Shown: positions 1 through 7,479, numbered from the stretch's first letter. The stretch is DNA of 7,530 nt from an uncultured Phascolarctobacterium sp. (GCA_900554395.1 USHB01000068.1:1-7530); one strand, 5' to 3'. Made by a program: numbers and translations. The notes: generated by a model not told the origin, from the letters alone.

Positions 1-198
1 TTTGTTTTCTCTCACCGTAATAAACTCTGTATAGAGCGGCATTTACTCCCACTAGGTACAGCCGCCATGAGGACTCGCACAATAATATGCTGCCGGTTCC
101 AATCTACGTTAATTCTTTCTTGCCTTGCTTATGCCTTCGGCATGTTGCAAGGCGGGCTGTTGATGTGTGACCGGGGTGGCTATGAAATGTGGTGGGAT
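1..198. other. Intergenic left flank, no supported gene
   Basis: No convincing gene is visible on either strand. The one ATG-initiated plus-strand frame here (from 67) runs through the uvrA terminator into antisense uvrA, which real genes rarely do, and its product resembles no family I know. The stretch contains a possible H-type pseudoknot near 27-65 and a hairpin at 119-156 that shares its core with the uvrA terminator. It may be a spacer, the leader of a gene beyond the left edge, or part of a small RNA gene. I compared it by eye with the riboswitch and housekeeping RNA consensus sequences I know (TPP, FMN, SAM, cobalamin, lysine, T-box, tmRNA, RNase P) and saw no match. Confidence 0.5.
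119..156. repeat. Hairpin repeat, copy 1 (28-nt core 124-151)
   Basis: An imperfect inverted repeat. The outer arms GCCTTGC (122-128) and GCAAGGC (147-153) pair perfectly and can extend outward through two G-T wobbles to a C-G pair at 119/156. An asymmetric internal loop (TT opposite GTT) separates them from an inner stem ATGCC/GGCAT closed by a TTC triloop. The core 124-151 matches 210-237 in 27 of 28 positions. No T-run follows on either strand, so on its own this copy looks like a poor terminator. It may be a dispersed repeat or a decayed terminator. Confidence 0.7.
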
Positions 199-248
199 AA
201 AAAATCCATCTTGCTTATGCCTTTGGCATGTTGCAAGATGGATTTTTT
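199..248 (-). terminator. Intrinsic terminator of uvrA, probably bidirectional
   Basis: A perfect 16-bp stem pairs 199-214 with 233-248. Inside it are the asymmetric internal loop TT/GTT, a 5-bp inner stem ATGCC/GGCAT and a TTT triloop. The stem base is six A-T pairs, giving a U-tract on RNA from either strand: seven T on the plus strand (243-249) and six T on the minus strand. On the minus strand it begins at the last base of the uvrA TAA codon, so there is essentially no 3' untranslated spacer. It should end the exoA-uvrB-uvrA transcript and could block plus-strand readthrough into antisense uvrA. Confidence 0.9.
210..237. repeat. Hairpin repeat, copy 2 (core within terminator)
   Basis: This 28-nt core differs from 124-151 only in the loop (TTT here, TTC there). 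It has outer arms CTTGC/GCAAG, the same TT/GTT internal loop and the same ATGCC/GGCAT inner stem. The sequences flanking the two cores are unrelated to each other, yet in each copy the flanks are complementary and lengthen the stem. The two cores start 86 nt apart in the same orientation. Confidence 0.75.
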
Positions 249-2989
249 TACTTTGTGCCTGTTGAGCCGAAGCCGCCTTCGGGGCCAAGGTCTATTAAAT
301 AATCGGCAGTTTTAATAACATCCAGATTGTGTTCAATAACAACAACGCTGTCGCCCGCTTCCACAAGGCGCTGCAAAACGTCAAGCAGTTTGTGTACATC
401 GGCAATGTGCAGGCCGGTAGTAGGTTCATCCAAAAGGTACAGGGTTTTGCCCGTACTGCGGCGGCTGAGTTCCGTTGCCAGCTTAACGCGCTGCGCTTCG
501 CCGCCGCTTAAAGTAGTTGCCGCCTGTCCCAAATGAATATAGCCAAGACCGACGTCTTCCAGCACTTGCAGCTTGCGCGAAATACGCGGAAGGTTTTTAA
601 AGAATTCGCACGCTTCAGTTACCGTCATATCAAGCACTTCGGCAATGCTTTTACCTTTATAATGCACTTCCAGAGTATCACGGTTGTAACGTGCTCCGTG
701 GCAGACTTCGCACGGTACGTAAACGTCCGGCAAAAAGTTCATTTCTATTTTGTTCATGCCGTCGCCGCGGCAGGCTTCACAGCGCCCGCCCTTTACGTTA
801 AAGCTGAAACGCCCCGGTTTATAGCCGCGCATTTTGGCTTCATTGGTCTGGCTGAACAATTCGCGGATAAAATCAAACACGCCTGTATAGGTTGCCGGGT
901 TGCTGCGCGGCGTTCTGCCAATCGGAGACTGGTCGATATTAATAATTTTGTCGATATTTTCCAGCCCTTTAATTTCCTTATGCTCTGCCGGGCGCAGACG
1001 TGCGCCATGCAGTTTTGCGGCAAGCGCGTTATATAAAATATCATTAATCAGCGTGGATTTGCCGCTGCCGGAAACGCCGGTAACAACGGTAAATACACCC
1101 AAAGGAATTTTTACATCTATATTTTTAAGGTTATTGGCTTTAGCACCGATAATTTCTATGAAACGTCCATCGCCTTCACGGCGTTTTTTGGGCACAGGTA
1201 TAAATTTACGCCCGCTTAAATACTGGCCTGTTACAGAATTTTCCACCAGTTTTATTTCTTCTGCGGTTCCCTGCGCTACAACGTTGCCGCCATGTTCGCC
1301 TGCACCGGGGCCAATATCAATAATCTGGTCGGCAGCATACATGGTTTCTTCGTCATGTTCAACAACCAAAAGCGTGTTGCCCAAATCGCGCAAGTGCTGC
1401 AAAGTTGCCAGAAGTTTGCTGTTATCACGCTGATGCAGGCCGATGGAAGGTTCGTCCAAAATATACAACACGCCAACAAGGCCGCTGCCTATCTGCGTGG
1501 CCAGACGGATACGCTGCGCTTCGCCGCCGCTTAATGTTCCGGCAGCACGGTCCAGTGTTAAATATTCCAGCCCTACGTCATTTAAAAAACGCAGGCGCGC
1601 CAGAATTTCCTTTAAAATCTGACGGGCAATAAACTGCTGGCGTTCCGTAAGGTTAAGCGTTTCAAAAAAGTTAATTGCATCACGCACGGTCAGCGCCGTA
1701 ACCTGGCAAATGTTTTTGCCGCCTACAAGTATTGCCAGCACCTCAGGTTTTAAACGTGCGCCATGGCACACCGGGCAGGGCGTACTGGTCATAAAACTTT
1801 CAATATCAAGGCGCATGCGTTCGCTGAACGCTTCGCGGTGACGGCGGCGCAAAAGCGGAATAATGCCTTCAAACGGTGTGTTATGTTTTTTAACTTCACC
1901 CTGCAAATTTTCATACCAAAAGGTAAATTTCTGCTCGCCGCTGCCGTGCCATAAAATTTCCTGTATATCTTTCGGCAGGTCATTCCATACGGTATCAAGC
2001 GAATAGCCGTAATGGGCAAGCACTGCCGTGAGCTGTTTCATGTGGTAGGCTTCCTGATTGGTAGAAAGCGCGGCAATAACACCTTCGGCAAAAGTTTTGC
2101 TGCCATCCGGAATAATCAGCGATTTATCCAGTTCCATATTCATGCCAAGTCCTGTGCAGGCAGGGCATGCCCCCAGCGGATTGTTAAACGAAAACAGGCG
2201 CGGTTCAATTTCCGGCAGGCTGATGCCGCATTCGCTGCACGCAAAATTTTCACTGAAAAGTTCTGTTCCGCCGCCAATGATGTTAATTTCTACAAGCCCT
2301 TCGGAAAGTTTCAGCGCCGTTTCTACGGAATCCGTCAAACGCTGGGTAATTCCTTCACGCACTGCCAGGCGGTCAATTACTACTGACAGGCTGTGTTTTT
2401 TATTTTTTTCAAGTTTTATTTCTTCATCTAATGTGCGTACTTCGCCATCAACAAACATACGCACATAGCCGGCTTTGCGCATTTGGTCCATAATTTTGGC
2501 GTGTTCGCCCTTACGTCCGCGCACAAGCGGCGCCATAACCATAAATTTTGTTCCCTGCGGCATTGCCAGCACGCGGTCTACAATCTGCTGAACGGTCTGC
2601 CGTTCAATCAAACGCCCGCACTTCGGGCAGTGCGGCTCGCCAATGCGCGCAAACAACAGCCTTAAATAATCGTAAATTTCCGTAACCGTACCAACGGTAG
2701 AACGCGGGTTGCGGCTGGTTGTTTTCTGGTCAATGGAAATTGCAGGACTCAATCCTTCAATATAATCAACATCCGGCTTGTCCATCTGCCCCAAAAACTG
2801 GCGGGCATAAGCCGAAAGCGATTCTACATAACGGCGCTGCCCTTCTGCATAGATAGTATCAAACGCCAGCGACGATTTGCCGCTGCCGCTTAAACCCGTA
2901 ATAACCACCAGTTTATCGCGCGGTATTTCTACGGTAATATTTTTTAAATTATGCTGTCTTGCTCCTTTAACTATAATCTGGTCTTTCAT
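248..2989 (-). CDS. uvrA: UvrABC system protein A (excinuclease ABC subunit A), short C-terminus
   Basis: UvrA is the dimeric ATPase that finds bulky DNA lesions and loads UvrB in nucleotide excision repair. The protein has 913 residues and two ABC-ATPase halves. The first half has a Walker [10 protein letters not shown] (32-40, Lys38), ABC signature LSGGEAQR (486-493), Walker B LYILDEPS (508-515) and switch His545. The second half has GVSGSGKST (638-646, Lys644), LSGGEAQR (827-834), LYLLDEPT (850-857) and His887. Zinc-ligand CxxC pairs are seen at 121/124, 251/254, 275/278, 405/408, 737/740 and 760/763. It starts 8 nt after the uvrB stop, with AGAGGG overlapping that stop as ribosome binding site. 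It is oddly short: it stops after LIDLGPEGG plus nine residues, whereas family members continue about 25-45 residues (940 in E. coli). All catalytic motifs are intact, so it is probably functional. Confidence 0.97.
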   Translation of the reverse strand: MKDQIIVKGARQHNLKNITVEIPRDKLVVITGLSGSGKSSLAFDTIYAEGQRRYVESLSAYARQFLGQMDKPDVDYIEGLSPAISIDQKTTSRNPRSTVGTVTEIYDYLRLLFARIGEPHCPKCGRLIERQTVQQIVDRVLAMPQGTKFMVMAPLVRGRKGEHAKIMDQMRKAGYVRMFVDGEVRTLDEEIKLEKNKKHSLSVVIDRLAVREGITQRLTDSVETALKLSEGLVEINIIGGGTELFSENFACSECGISLPEIEPRLFSFNNPLGACPACTGLGMNMELDKSLIIPDGSKTFAEGVIAALSTNQEAYHMKQLTAVLAHYGYSLDTVWNDLPKDIQEILWHGSGEQKFTFWYENLQGEVKKHNTPFEGIIPLLRRRHREAFSERMRLDIESFMTSTPCPVCHGARLKPEVLAILVGGKNICQVTALTVRDAINFFETLNLTERQQFIARQILKEILARLRFLNDVGLEYLTLDRAAGTLSGGEAQRIRLATQIGSGLVGVLYILDEPSIGLHQRDNSKLLATLQHLRDLGNTLLVVEHDEETMYAADQIIDIGPGAGEHGGNVVAQGTAEEIKLVENSVTGQYLSGRKFIPVPKKRREGDGRFIEIIGAKANNLKNIDVKIPLGVFTVVTGVSGSGKSTLINDILYNALAAKLHGARLRPAEHKEIKGLENIDKIINIDQSPIGRTPRSNPATYTGVFDFIRELFSQTNEAKMRGYKPGRFSFNVKGGRCEACRGDGMNKIEMNFLPDVYVPCEVCHGARYNRDTLEVHYKGKSIAEVLDMTVTEACEFFKNLPRISRKLQVLEDVGLGYIHLGQAATTLSGGEAQRVKLATELSRRSTGKTLYLLDEPTTGLHIADVHKLLDVLQRLVEAGDSVVVIEHNLDVIKTADYLIDLGPEGGFGSTGTK

Positions 2990-2997
2990 GTTACCCT

Positions 2998-5007
2998 CTA
3001 TTTTTTGCGTTTTTTAGGCACAAGTTTTTCGCCCAGCAGCCCTTTGGTTATAATCAGCTTGTCGCGCAGTTCTGCCGCACGTTCAAAATCAAGCTCTTTG
3101 GCAGCGGCAGCCATTTCTTTTTCAAGCGTGCGCGCCAGTTTTTCAATTTCTTTGATGCTGCGTTTTTTCAGTGCCTTTTCGCTGTAATCATTTATTTCCG
3201 TTTCTTCGGCAACTTTGGTCAGCTTAATAAGCTGGCGCTGCTCTTTATAAACGGTTTTCGGCGTAATGCCGTGCTCTTTATTGTAAGCCGCCTGCTTTTC
3301 ACGGCGGCGTTCGGTTTCGTCAATAGCGCGCTGCATGGAATCGGTAATGCGGTCGGCATACATAATTACACGCCCATGTTCATTACGCGCAGCACGCCCA
3401 ATAGTCTGAATCATTGATGTATCGCTGCGCAAAAAGCCTTCTTTATCGGCATCTAAAATGGCAATAAGCGATACTTCCGGCAAATCAAGCCCTTCGCGCA
3501 GAAGGTTAATGCCTACCAAAACGTCAAACTTGCCGCTTCGCAAATCATCAATAATAGCGCCACGTTCAATCGTAGCTATTTCCGAATGCAGGTAACGCAC
3601 ACGCACACCGGCAGTTTTTAAATAATCGGTTAAATCTTCCGCCATGCGTTTGGTAAGCGTTGTTACAAGCGTGCGTTCACCGGCGGCCGTAACTTTATTA
3701 ATTTCTGTCAGCAAATCATCAATCTGCCCTTTAATCGGGCGTATTTCAATTTTCGGGTCAAGCAGCCCCGTCGGGCGGATAATTTGCTCTACAATTTTAT
3801 CGGCATGTTCCAGTTCATATTTGGCAGGCGTTGCCGATACATAAATAGCCTGCTTAATCTGCGACTGAAACTCATCAAAAGTCAAAGGCCTGTTATCAAA
3901 TGCCGAAGGCAGACGGAAACCATGCTCCACAAGCATTTCCTTACGCGAACGGTCGCCCGCATACATTGCGCGTATCTGCGGCAGCGTAACATGCGATTCG
4001 TCTACCACCAGCAAAAAATCTTCCGGGAAATAATTTACCAGTGTAAACGGCGCTTCACCAGCTTTACGCCCTGCCAGATGGCGCGAATAGTTTTCGATGC
4101 CGGAACAGTAGCCCATTTCATTCATCATTTCCAAGTCGTAATTAGTGCGCTGTTCCAAACGCTGTGCTTCCAGCAGTTTATTATGCGCTTCAAGGTATTC
4201 CAGCCGTTCTTTAAGCTCAACCTTAATATCTTCCATGGCGCGCTCTAAATTCTCGCGCGAAGTTACATAGTGAGATGCCGGAAAAATGGCAACATGGGTG
4301 CGCTGCGCCAAAATCTCACCGGTCAGCACATCAATTTCCAAAATGCGCTCCACTTCATTGTCAAACATTTCTATGCGCACTGCTTTTTCATTATATCCTG
4401 CGGGAATAACTTCTATTACATCGCCGCGCACGCGGAAAGTGCCGCGCTGAAAGGCAATATCATTGCGATCATACTGGATTTCCACCAGTTTGCGCAAAAT
4501 TGCCTGACGGTCGATAATCTGCCCCGTCCTTAACGAAAGCACCATGTCATAATATTCCTGCGGTGCGCCCAAACCGTAAATGCAAGATACGCTGGCTACA
4601 ATAATTACGTCACGGCGTTCAAAAAGTGCACTGGTAGCAGAATGGCGCAGTTTATCAATTTCATCATTAATAGAAGCGTCTTTTTCAATGTAAGTATCGC
4701 TTTGGGGAATATAGGCTTCCGGCTGATAATAATCGTAGTAAGAAACAAAATATTCCACAGCGTTATCCGGAAAGAACGCTTTAAGCTCGCTGGCAAGCTG
4801 CGCGGCAAGAGTTTTATTGTGCGCTATTACCAGAGTTGGTTTGCGCACACGGTTGATAACCTGCGCAATGGTATATGTTTTGCCTGTGCCGGTTGCACCA
4901 AGCAGCACCTGTGTATGCAGTCCCTGCTCCACACCCTCTGCCAATGCTTCAATAGCCTGCGGCTGGTCGCCTGCCGGTTCAAACGGCGCTTTAATTTTAA
5001 AATCCAT
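2998..5007 (-). CDS. uvrB: UvrABC system protein B (excinuclease ABC subunit B)
   Basis: UvrB receives damaged DNA from UvrA, verifies the lesion by inserting a beta-hairpin between the strands, and recruits UvrC for incision. The 669 residues match the usual family length. Visible in order are Walker A GATGTGKT (37-44, Lys43), the tyrosine-rich beta-hairpin segment around residues 87-110 ([12 protein letters not shown]), the DEAD-like motif DESH (336-339), helicase motif III-like SATPA (391-395), motif [13 protein letters not shown] (499-510), motif [11 protein letters not shown] (534-542) and a C-terminal UVR domain (about 622-657) that contacts UvrC. The protein ends in a basic tail, KKRKK. 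The ATG is preceded by TGAGGCG, 8 nt upstream, and lies 18 nt after the exoA stop. No truncation or frameshift is seen. Confidence 0.98.
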   Translation of the reverse strand: MDFKIKAPFEPAGDQPQAIEALAEGVEQGLHTQVLLGATGTGKTYTIAQVINRVRKPTLVIAHNKTLAAQLASELKAFFPDNAVEYFVSYYDYYQPEAYIPQSDTYIEKDASINDEIDKLRHSATSALFERRDVIIVASVSCIYGLGAPQEYYDMVLSLRTGQIIDRQAILRKLVEIQYDRNDIAFQRGTFRVRGDVIEVIPAGYNEKAVRIEMFDNEVERILEIDVLTGEILAQRTHVAIFPASHYVTSRENLERAMEDIKVELKERLEYLEAHNKLLEAQRLEQRTNYDLEMMNEMGYCSGIENYSRHLAGRKAGEAPFTLVNYFPEDFLLVVDESHVTLPQIRAMYAGDRSRKEMLVEHGFRLPSAFDNRPLTFDEFQSQIKQAIYVSATPAKYELEHADKIVEQIIRPTGLLDPKIEIRPIKGQIDDLLTEINKVTAAGERTLVTTLTKRMAEDLTDYLKTAGVRVRYLHSEIATIERGAIIDDLRSGKFDVLVGINLLREGLDLPEVSLIAILDADKEGFLRSDTSMIQTIGRAARNEHGRVIMYADRITDSMQRAIDETERRREKQAAYNKEHGITPKTVYKEQRQLIKLTKVAEETEINDYSEKALKKRSIKEIEKLARTLEKEMAAAAKELDFERAAELRDKLIITKGLLGEKLVPKKRKK

Positions 5008-5025
5008 AATTAACGCCTCACAGCA
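5008..5025 (-). promoter_or_regulatory. uvrB ribosome binding site in the exoA-uvrB gap
   Basis: The whole 18-nt gap between the exoA TAA and the uvrB ATG on the minus strand is taken up by a translation start signal. TGAGG sits 9-10 nt before the ATG and complements the 16S rRNA tail. There is no room for a promoter or terminator, which supports co-transcription of exoA and uvrB. Confidence 0.7.
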
Positions 5026-5778
5026 TTATTTTAAAATCAATCCTACCGGGCAATGGTCGCTGCCCATAATTTCCGGGTAAATAAGCGCATCGGCAATTTC
5101 GTCCTGCAGTTTCTGCGATACCAAAAAGTAGTCAATACGCCAGCCGACATTCTTCTCGCGTGCCTTAAACATATAAGACCACCATGTATAAGCACCTTCT
5201 TTATCCGGATAGAGATGACGGTAAGAATCTACAAAGCCGGATTGCAGAAGTTCTTCCATTTTGGCACGTTCTTCATTGGTAAAACCGGCGTTGCCGACAT
5301 TATTTTTAGCATTTTTTATATCAATAAAATTACGCGCCACATTCATATCGCCGCAAATAAGCACCGGTTTTTTGGCGTTAAGTTCACCTACATAATTACG
5401 GAAGGCATCTTCCCAGGTTACGCGGTACGGCAAACGGGCCAAATCGCGCTGGGCATTGGGCACATAAACATTTACAAGATAAAATTTATCGTATTCAGCA
5501 CAAATGATACGGCCTTCCTTATCATGCTCTTCAATGCCCATATCATAAGTTACGCTGACAGGTTCAATTTTACTGAAAATTGCCGTGCCGGAATAGCCTT
5601 TTTTCTCTGCACTGTTCCAATATTCAAAATAACCGGGGAACTCAAAATTTGCCTGTTCACGCTGCATTTTTGTTTCCTGCACGCAAAAAACATCGGCATC
5701 CACGCTGTCCATAAAATCTTTAAAACCTTTATTCATACAAGCCCTCAGGCCGTTTACATTCCACGAAACTAATTTCAT
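5026..5778 (-). CDS. exoA: Exodeoxyribonuclease III / AP endonuclease (ExoA family)
   Basis: This is a Mg2+-dependent endonuclease/exonuclease/phosphatase-fold enzyme that cuts DNA 5' of abasic sites and trims 3' ends in base excision repair. From the ATG at 5778 the protein has 250 residues, close to the B. subtilis ExoA length. Motifs, numbered from that Met, are SWNVNGLRA (Asn7), QETK (Glu35), NVYVPN (Tyr105), GDMNVA (Asp144, Asn146), WRIDYF (Asp216) and GSDHCP (Asp241, His242), the full catalytic set. The family normally begins MKLxSWNVNG, which favours the ATG. An in-frame GTG at 5790 would add four residues (MIVL) and has better ribosome-site spacing, AGGA 6 nt upstream against 12 nt for the ATG. 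Its position upstream of uvrB suggests a DNA-repair operon. Confidence 0.95.
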   Translation of the reverse strand: MKLVSWNVNGLRACMNKGFKDFMDSVDADVFCVQETKMQREQANFEFPGYFEYWNSAEKKGYSGTAIFSKIEPVSVTYDMGIEEHDKEGRIICAEYDKFYLVNVYVPNAQRDLARLPYRVTWEDAFRNYVGELNAKKPVLICGDMNVARNFIDIKNAKNNVGNAGFTNEERAKMEELLQSGFVDSYRHLYPDKEGAYTWWSYMFKAREKNVGWRIDYFLVSQKLQDEIADALIYPEIMGSDHCPVGLILK

Positions 5779-5790
5779 CAGTACAATCAC

Positions 5791-5800
5791 TTCCTGTCCT
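5791..5800 (-). promoter_or_regulatory. exoA ribosome binding site (two AGGA boxes)
   Basis: On the minus strand the sequence is AGGACAGGAA. The distal AGGA is 6 nt from an in-frame GTG at 5790, and the proximal AGGAA is 12 nt from the ATG at 5778. The arrangement makes the start codon ambiguous. Family alignment supports the ATG and spacing supports the GTG. Confidence 0.55.
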
Positions 5801-5829
5801 ATTGTTTGTAAAAATTATCTAATAGTATA

Positions 5830-5858
5830 ATTATATCATTTTTGCTGTTTCTTTTAAA
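5830..5858 (-). promoter_or_regulatory. Promoter for exoA-uvrB-uvrA
   Basis: On the minus strand a perfect TATAAT (5830-5835) lies 17 nt downstream of TTTAAA (5853-5858), a 4/6 match to TTGACA. This is a standard vegetative promoter layout and lies about 50 nt before the exoA start. By eye there is no copy of the Bacillus-type LexA box (GAAC-N4-GTTC) around it, so SOS control is not evident. Expression is probably constitutive or controlled by something unrecognised. Confidence 0.7.
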
Positions 5859-5863
5859 GCAAT

Positions 5864-5880
5864 AACAGCAAACCGCTGTT
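5864..5880. repeat. Small inverted repeat between DUF2284 gene and exoA promoter
   Basis: AACAGC (5864-5869) and GCTGTT (5875-5880) form a 6-bp stem with a 5-nt loop, placed between the DUF2284 stop codon and the exoA -35 box. On the minus strand it is followed by ATTGCTTT rather than a real T-run, so at best it is a weak terminator. It could instead be an operator just upstream of the -35 box. A 10-bp palindrome ACAAATTTGT lies next to it at 5882-5891. Confidence 0.4.
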
Positions 5881-5897
5881 GACAAATTTGTAAACAA

Positions 5898-6464
5898 TTA
5901 TTCAACCAGTACCATGCCATATATATCCAGTTTGGTTATTGGCCCTGTTACTACATTCATGGCAAATCCATTATCGCGTGCCAAGGCAAAAACGTCTATG
6001 CCGCACGCTTCTAATGAAGGACGCGCTTTGGTTGGGTTTACGCAGTGCTGTAAATTGCATTTCTCGCACAGGCGGCAGCGCCCTGCTTTTAACGAAAAGG
6101 CTTTGTAATGATTAAGCAAAAAGGCTTCGCGTTCCAATTCCAGCAAAATACGCAGCAGTTCATTGCTAAGGCGTAAATCTGCCTGTTCAAAATCATCTGC
6201 ACCTGTTGCCTCTACTTCTATTGTATACTGTACAATAATGCCCTTTTGGTATTCGCTTAAAAAACGCTGCGTTGCTTCATAATCGGGCGAATACGGCGGA
6301 CAGCATAAAGTTTTACCGTAATTAGGGCAGCCGTACTGGCATTTCCAGCGTGTCCATGACCCTGTTTTTACAGATTTAACATCTACAATTTTGGCAGCAC
6401 TTGCACCAAGCGCCAATGCTTTTTGTGTAAGTTGCTGCAAATCTTTTTCCAATACATCTTCCAT
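5898..6464 (-). CDS. DUF2284 family predicted metal-binding protein
   Basis: A 188-residue cytoplasmic protein with no signal peptide or membrane segment. It matches what I know of DUF2284, a cysteine-rich family of unknown function. The N-terminal part holds Cys42, Cys46 and the hallmark LCCPPYSP with Cys54/Cys55. The C-terminal part has a ferredoxin-like cluster CxxCxxCxxxxC (Cys130, 133, 136, 141) followed by Cys154 within EACGIDV. The second group could bind a 4Fe-4S cluster or zinc. That is inference from spacing, and the ligand in this family is not known to me. The start is secure: GGAGGG lies 6 nt before the ATG. The gene begins 24 nt after the lysR stop, so the two are probably co-transcribed. 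The reaction and partners are unknown. Confidence 0.88.
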   Translation of the reverse strand: MEDVLEKDLQQLTQKALALGASAAKIVDVKSVKTGSWTRWKCQYGCPNYGKTLCCPPYSPDYEATQRFLSEYQKGIIVQYTIEVEATGADDFEQADLRLSNELLRILLELEREAFLLNHYKAFSLKAGRCRLCEKCNLQHCVNPTKARPSLEACGIDVFALARDNGFAMNVVTGPITKLDIYGMVLVE

Positions 6465-6470
6465 AAAAAT

Positions 6471-6476
6471 CCCTCC
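6471..6476 (-). promoter_or_regulatory. Strong ribosome binding site of the DUF2284 gene
   Basis: GGAGGG on the minus strand lies 6 nt upstream of the ATG, in the 24-nt gap after the lysR stop. It is among the best Shine-Dalgarno sequences in the window and suggests efficient translation of the second gene of this pair. Confidence 0.7.
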
Positions 6477-6488
6477 GCCTGTTACCGT

Positions 6489-7385
6489 TTAATTTTCAAT
6501 TAATTTTTCAAGCCCCTGTTGTCCGAGACTGCTGCAAAAAACAGTAAAATCAGTAAATTCTTTGCTTAAAAGTTTATCTTTATGATAAATAAGCGCAAAA
6601 CGGCGCACAAAAACATTGCCGCATAAATTTATACGGGCAAGCACGCCCTCTTTCAGTTCCCTCTCAACAAGGTAGCGCGAAATTACAGCAATGCCCATTT
6701 TATGCCGTACTGCCTGCTTAACCGATGACGTACTATTGCAGATACAATCAATTTTAAGCGTAAAGCCATGCTCATCAAAAATATTTTTTAAAAGTGCGTC
6801 TGTTGCGCTACCGCTTTCGCGTCCTACAAAAACTTCTCCGCTTAAAGCAGTAAGCTGCACGGTTTTACCGGCCAAAGGTTGCTCCGGATGGCAAATCACC
6901 ACTATATCATCCTCAAAAAAGGGCAGATAATTAAAATCTTCCTGCCTGTGAGTTTCCGGTATGATTGCCATATCAAGCATGCCGTTTAAAATTTTTTCAG
7001 TCAGCGTTTTGGTATTGCTTATCTGTGCGCTGACGTGTACCATTGGATTCTGCTTTTTAAACTCTTCAATAAGCGGGTACAAGATGCTTGCACCGACAGT
7101 ATTGCAGGAACCGATATTCAACGTTTGCGGTGCATCGTTCATGGTTGCATTTAATTTATCTATGCTTTTCAGCACCTGTGTTGCCAGATACAGCAGTTTT
7201 TCTCCGGCAGGAGTTAAGTACAGCGTATGATTTAAGCGTTCAAACAGCAACACATTATATTCCTGTTCCAAAGCCTTTACTGCCTGACTGACGGAGGACT
7301 GCGAAATCATCATGGCCCGTGCGGCTTTACTCATGCTCATCTGGCGGCAAACTTCCGTAAAAATTTCCAAATAACGGATTGTCAT
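6489..7385 (-). CDS. LysR-family transcriptional regulator
   Basis: A 298-residue protein of typical LysR length. The N-terminal winged helix-turn-helix (residues 1-62) includes MSMSKAARAMMISQSSVSQA and the recognition-helix end VKALEQEY, followed by LLFERLNHTLYLTPAGEKLL and a linker helix to about residue 84. Residues 87-298 form the periplasmic-binding-protein-like effector domain. It begins LNIGSCNTVGASILYPLIEEF and contains VGRESGSATDALLKNIF (187-203), reminiscent of the CysL/CbbR-like subgroup where the RExGSxT segment lines the effector pocket. The effector cannot be told from sequence. The ATG has GAGGT 6 nt upstream. It is transcribed away from a plus-strand gene at the right edge, the usual LysR arrangement, and precedes the DUF2284 gene. 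Either neighbour could be its target. Confidence 0.95.
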   Translation of the reverse strand: MTIRYLEIFTEVCRQMSMSKAARAMMISQSSVSQAVKALEQEYNVLLFERLNHTLYLTPAGEKLLYLATQVLKSIDKLNATMNDAPQTLNIGSCNTVGASILYPLIEEFKKQNPMVHVSAQISNTKTLTEKILNGMLDMAIIPETHRQEDFNYLPFFEDDIVVICHPEQPLAGKTVQLTALSGEVFVGRESGSATDALLKNIFDEHGFTLKIDCICNSTSSVKQAVRHKMGIAVISRYLVERELKEGVLARINLCGNVFVRRFALIYHKDKLLSKEFTDFTVFCSSLGQQGLEKLIEN

Positions 7386-7391
7386 ATATTT

Positions 7392-7396
7392 ACCTC
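7392..7396 (-). promoter_or_regulatory. lysR ribosome binding site
   Basis: GAGGT on the minus strand lies 6 nt before the ATG and supports the chosen LysR start, which also gives the normal family N-terminus (MTIRYLEIF). Confidence 0.65.
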
Positions 7397-7413
7397 AACA
7401 TTAGTATTTACTT

Positions 7414-7444
7414 ATTATATTACTACTATATTCATATTTTTCAA
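7414..7444 (-). promoter_or_regulatory. Candidate promoter of lysR-DUF2284
   Basis: On the minus strand TATAAT (7414-7419) is preceded by TTGAAA (7439-7444), a 5/6 match to TTGACA, with a rather long 19-nt spacer. An alternative pairs TATAGT (7425-7430) with TTGAAG (7449-7454), 18 nt apart. A weak plus-strand promoter for the divergent gene (TTTTCA at 7438-7443, TAAACT at 7461-7466, spacer 17) would overlap the first -35 box back to back. The AT-richness makes chance matches likely. Confidence 0.45.
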
Positions 7445-7459
7445 TAGGCTTCAAAAATG

Positions 7460-7479
7460 TTAAACTCTTAATAGTTTAA
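7460..7479. promoter_or_regulatory. Inverted repeat in divergent intergenic region, candidate operator
   Basis: TTAAACT (7460-7466) and AGTTTAA (7473-7479) are perfect inverted arms separated by 6 nt. The repeat lies about 75 bp upstream of lysR and 17 bp upstream of the divergent ATG, and overlaps the weak plus-strand -10 candidate. A dyad of this size between a LysR gene and its divergent neighbour fits an operator. The site could equally be a small hairpin in the leader of the plus-strand gene. No protein can be assigned from the sequence alone. Confidence 0.45.

Noticed and set aside
67..315. Plus-strand 82-codon open frame in the left flank
   Set aside because: It runs through the terminator hairpin and into antisense uvrA. 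Its product looks like translated repeat DNA, with the hairpin copies giving similar peptides, and it has no ribosome binding site of note.
487..512. Similar DNA near 487-512 and 1511-1536 within uvrA
   Set aside because: This is the internal duplication of UvrA: both encode the LSGGEAQR signature of the two ATPase halves. It is not a mobile repeat.
900..1433. Plus-strand open frames of up to 177 codons antisense to uvrA and uvrB
   Set aside because: The minus-strand genes have full-length conserved motifs throughout. The antisense frames are by-products of codon usage and lack upstream ribosome binding sites.
5053..5772. Plus-strand 239-codon open frame almost fully antisense to exoA
   Set aside because: It mirrors the exoA coding frame. 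Low stop-codon density opposite a real gene explains it, and its product resembles no known family.
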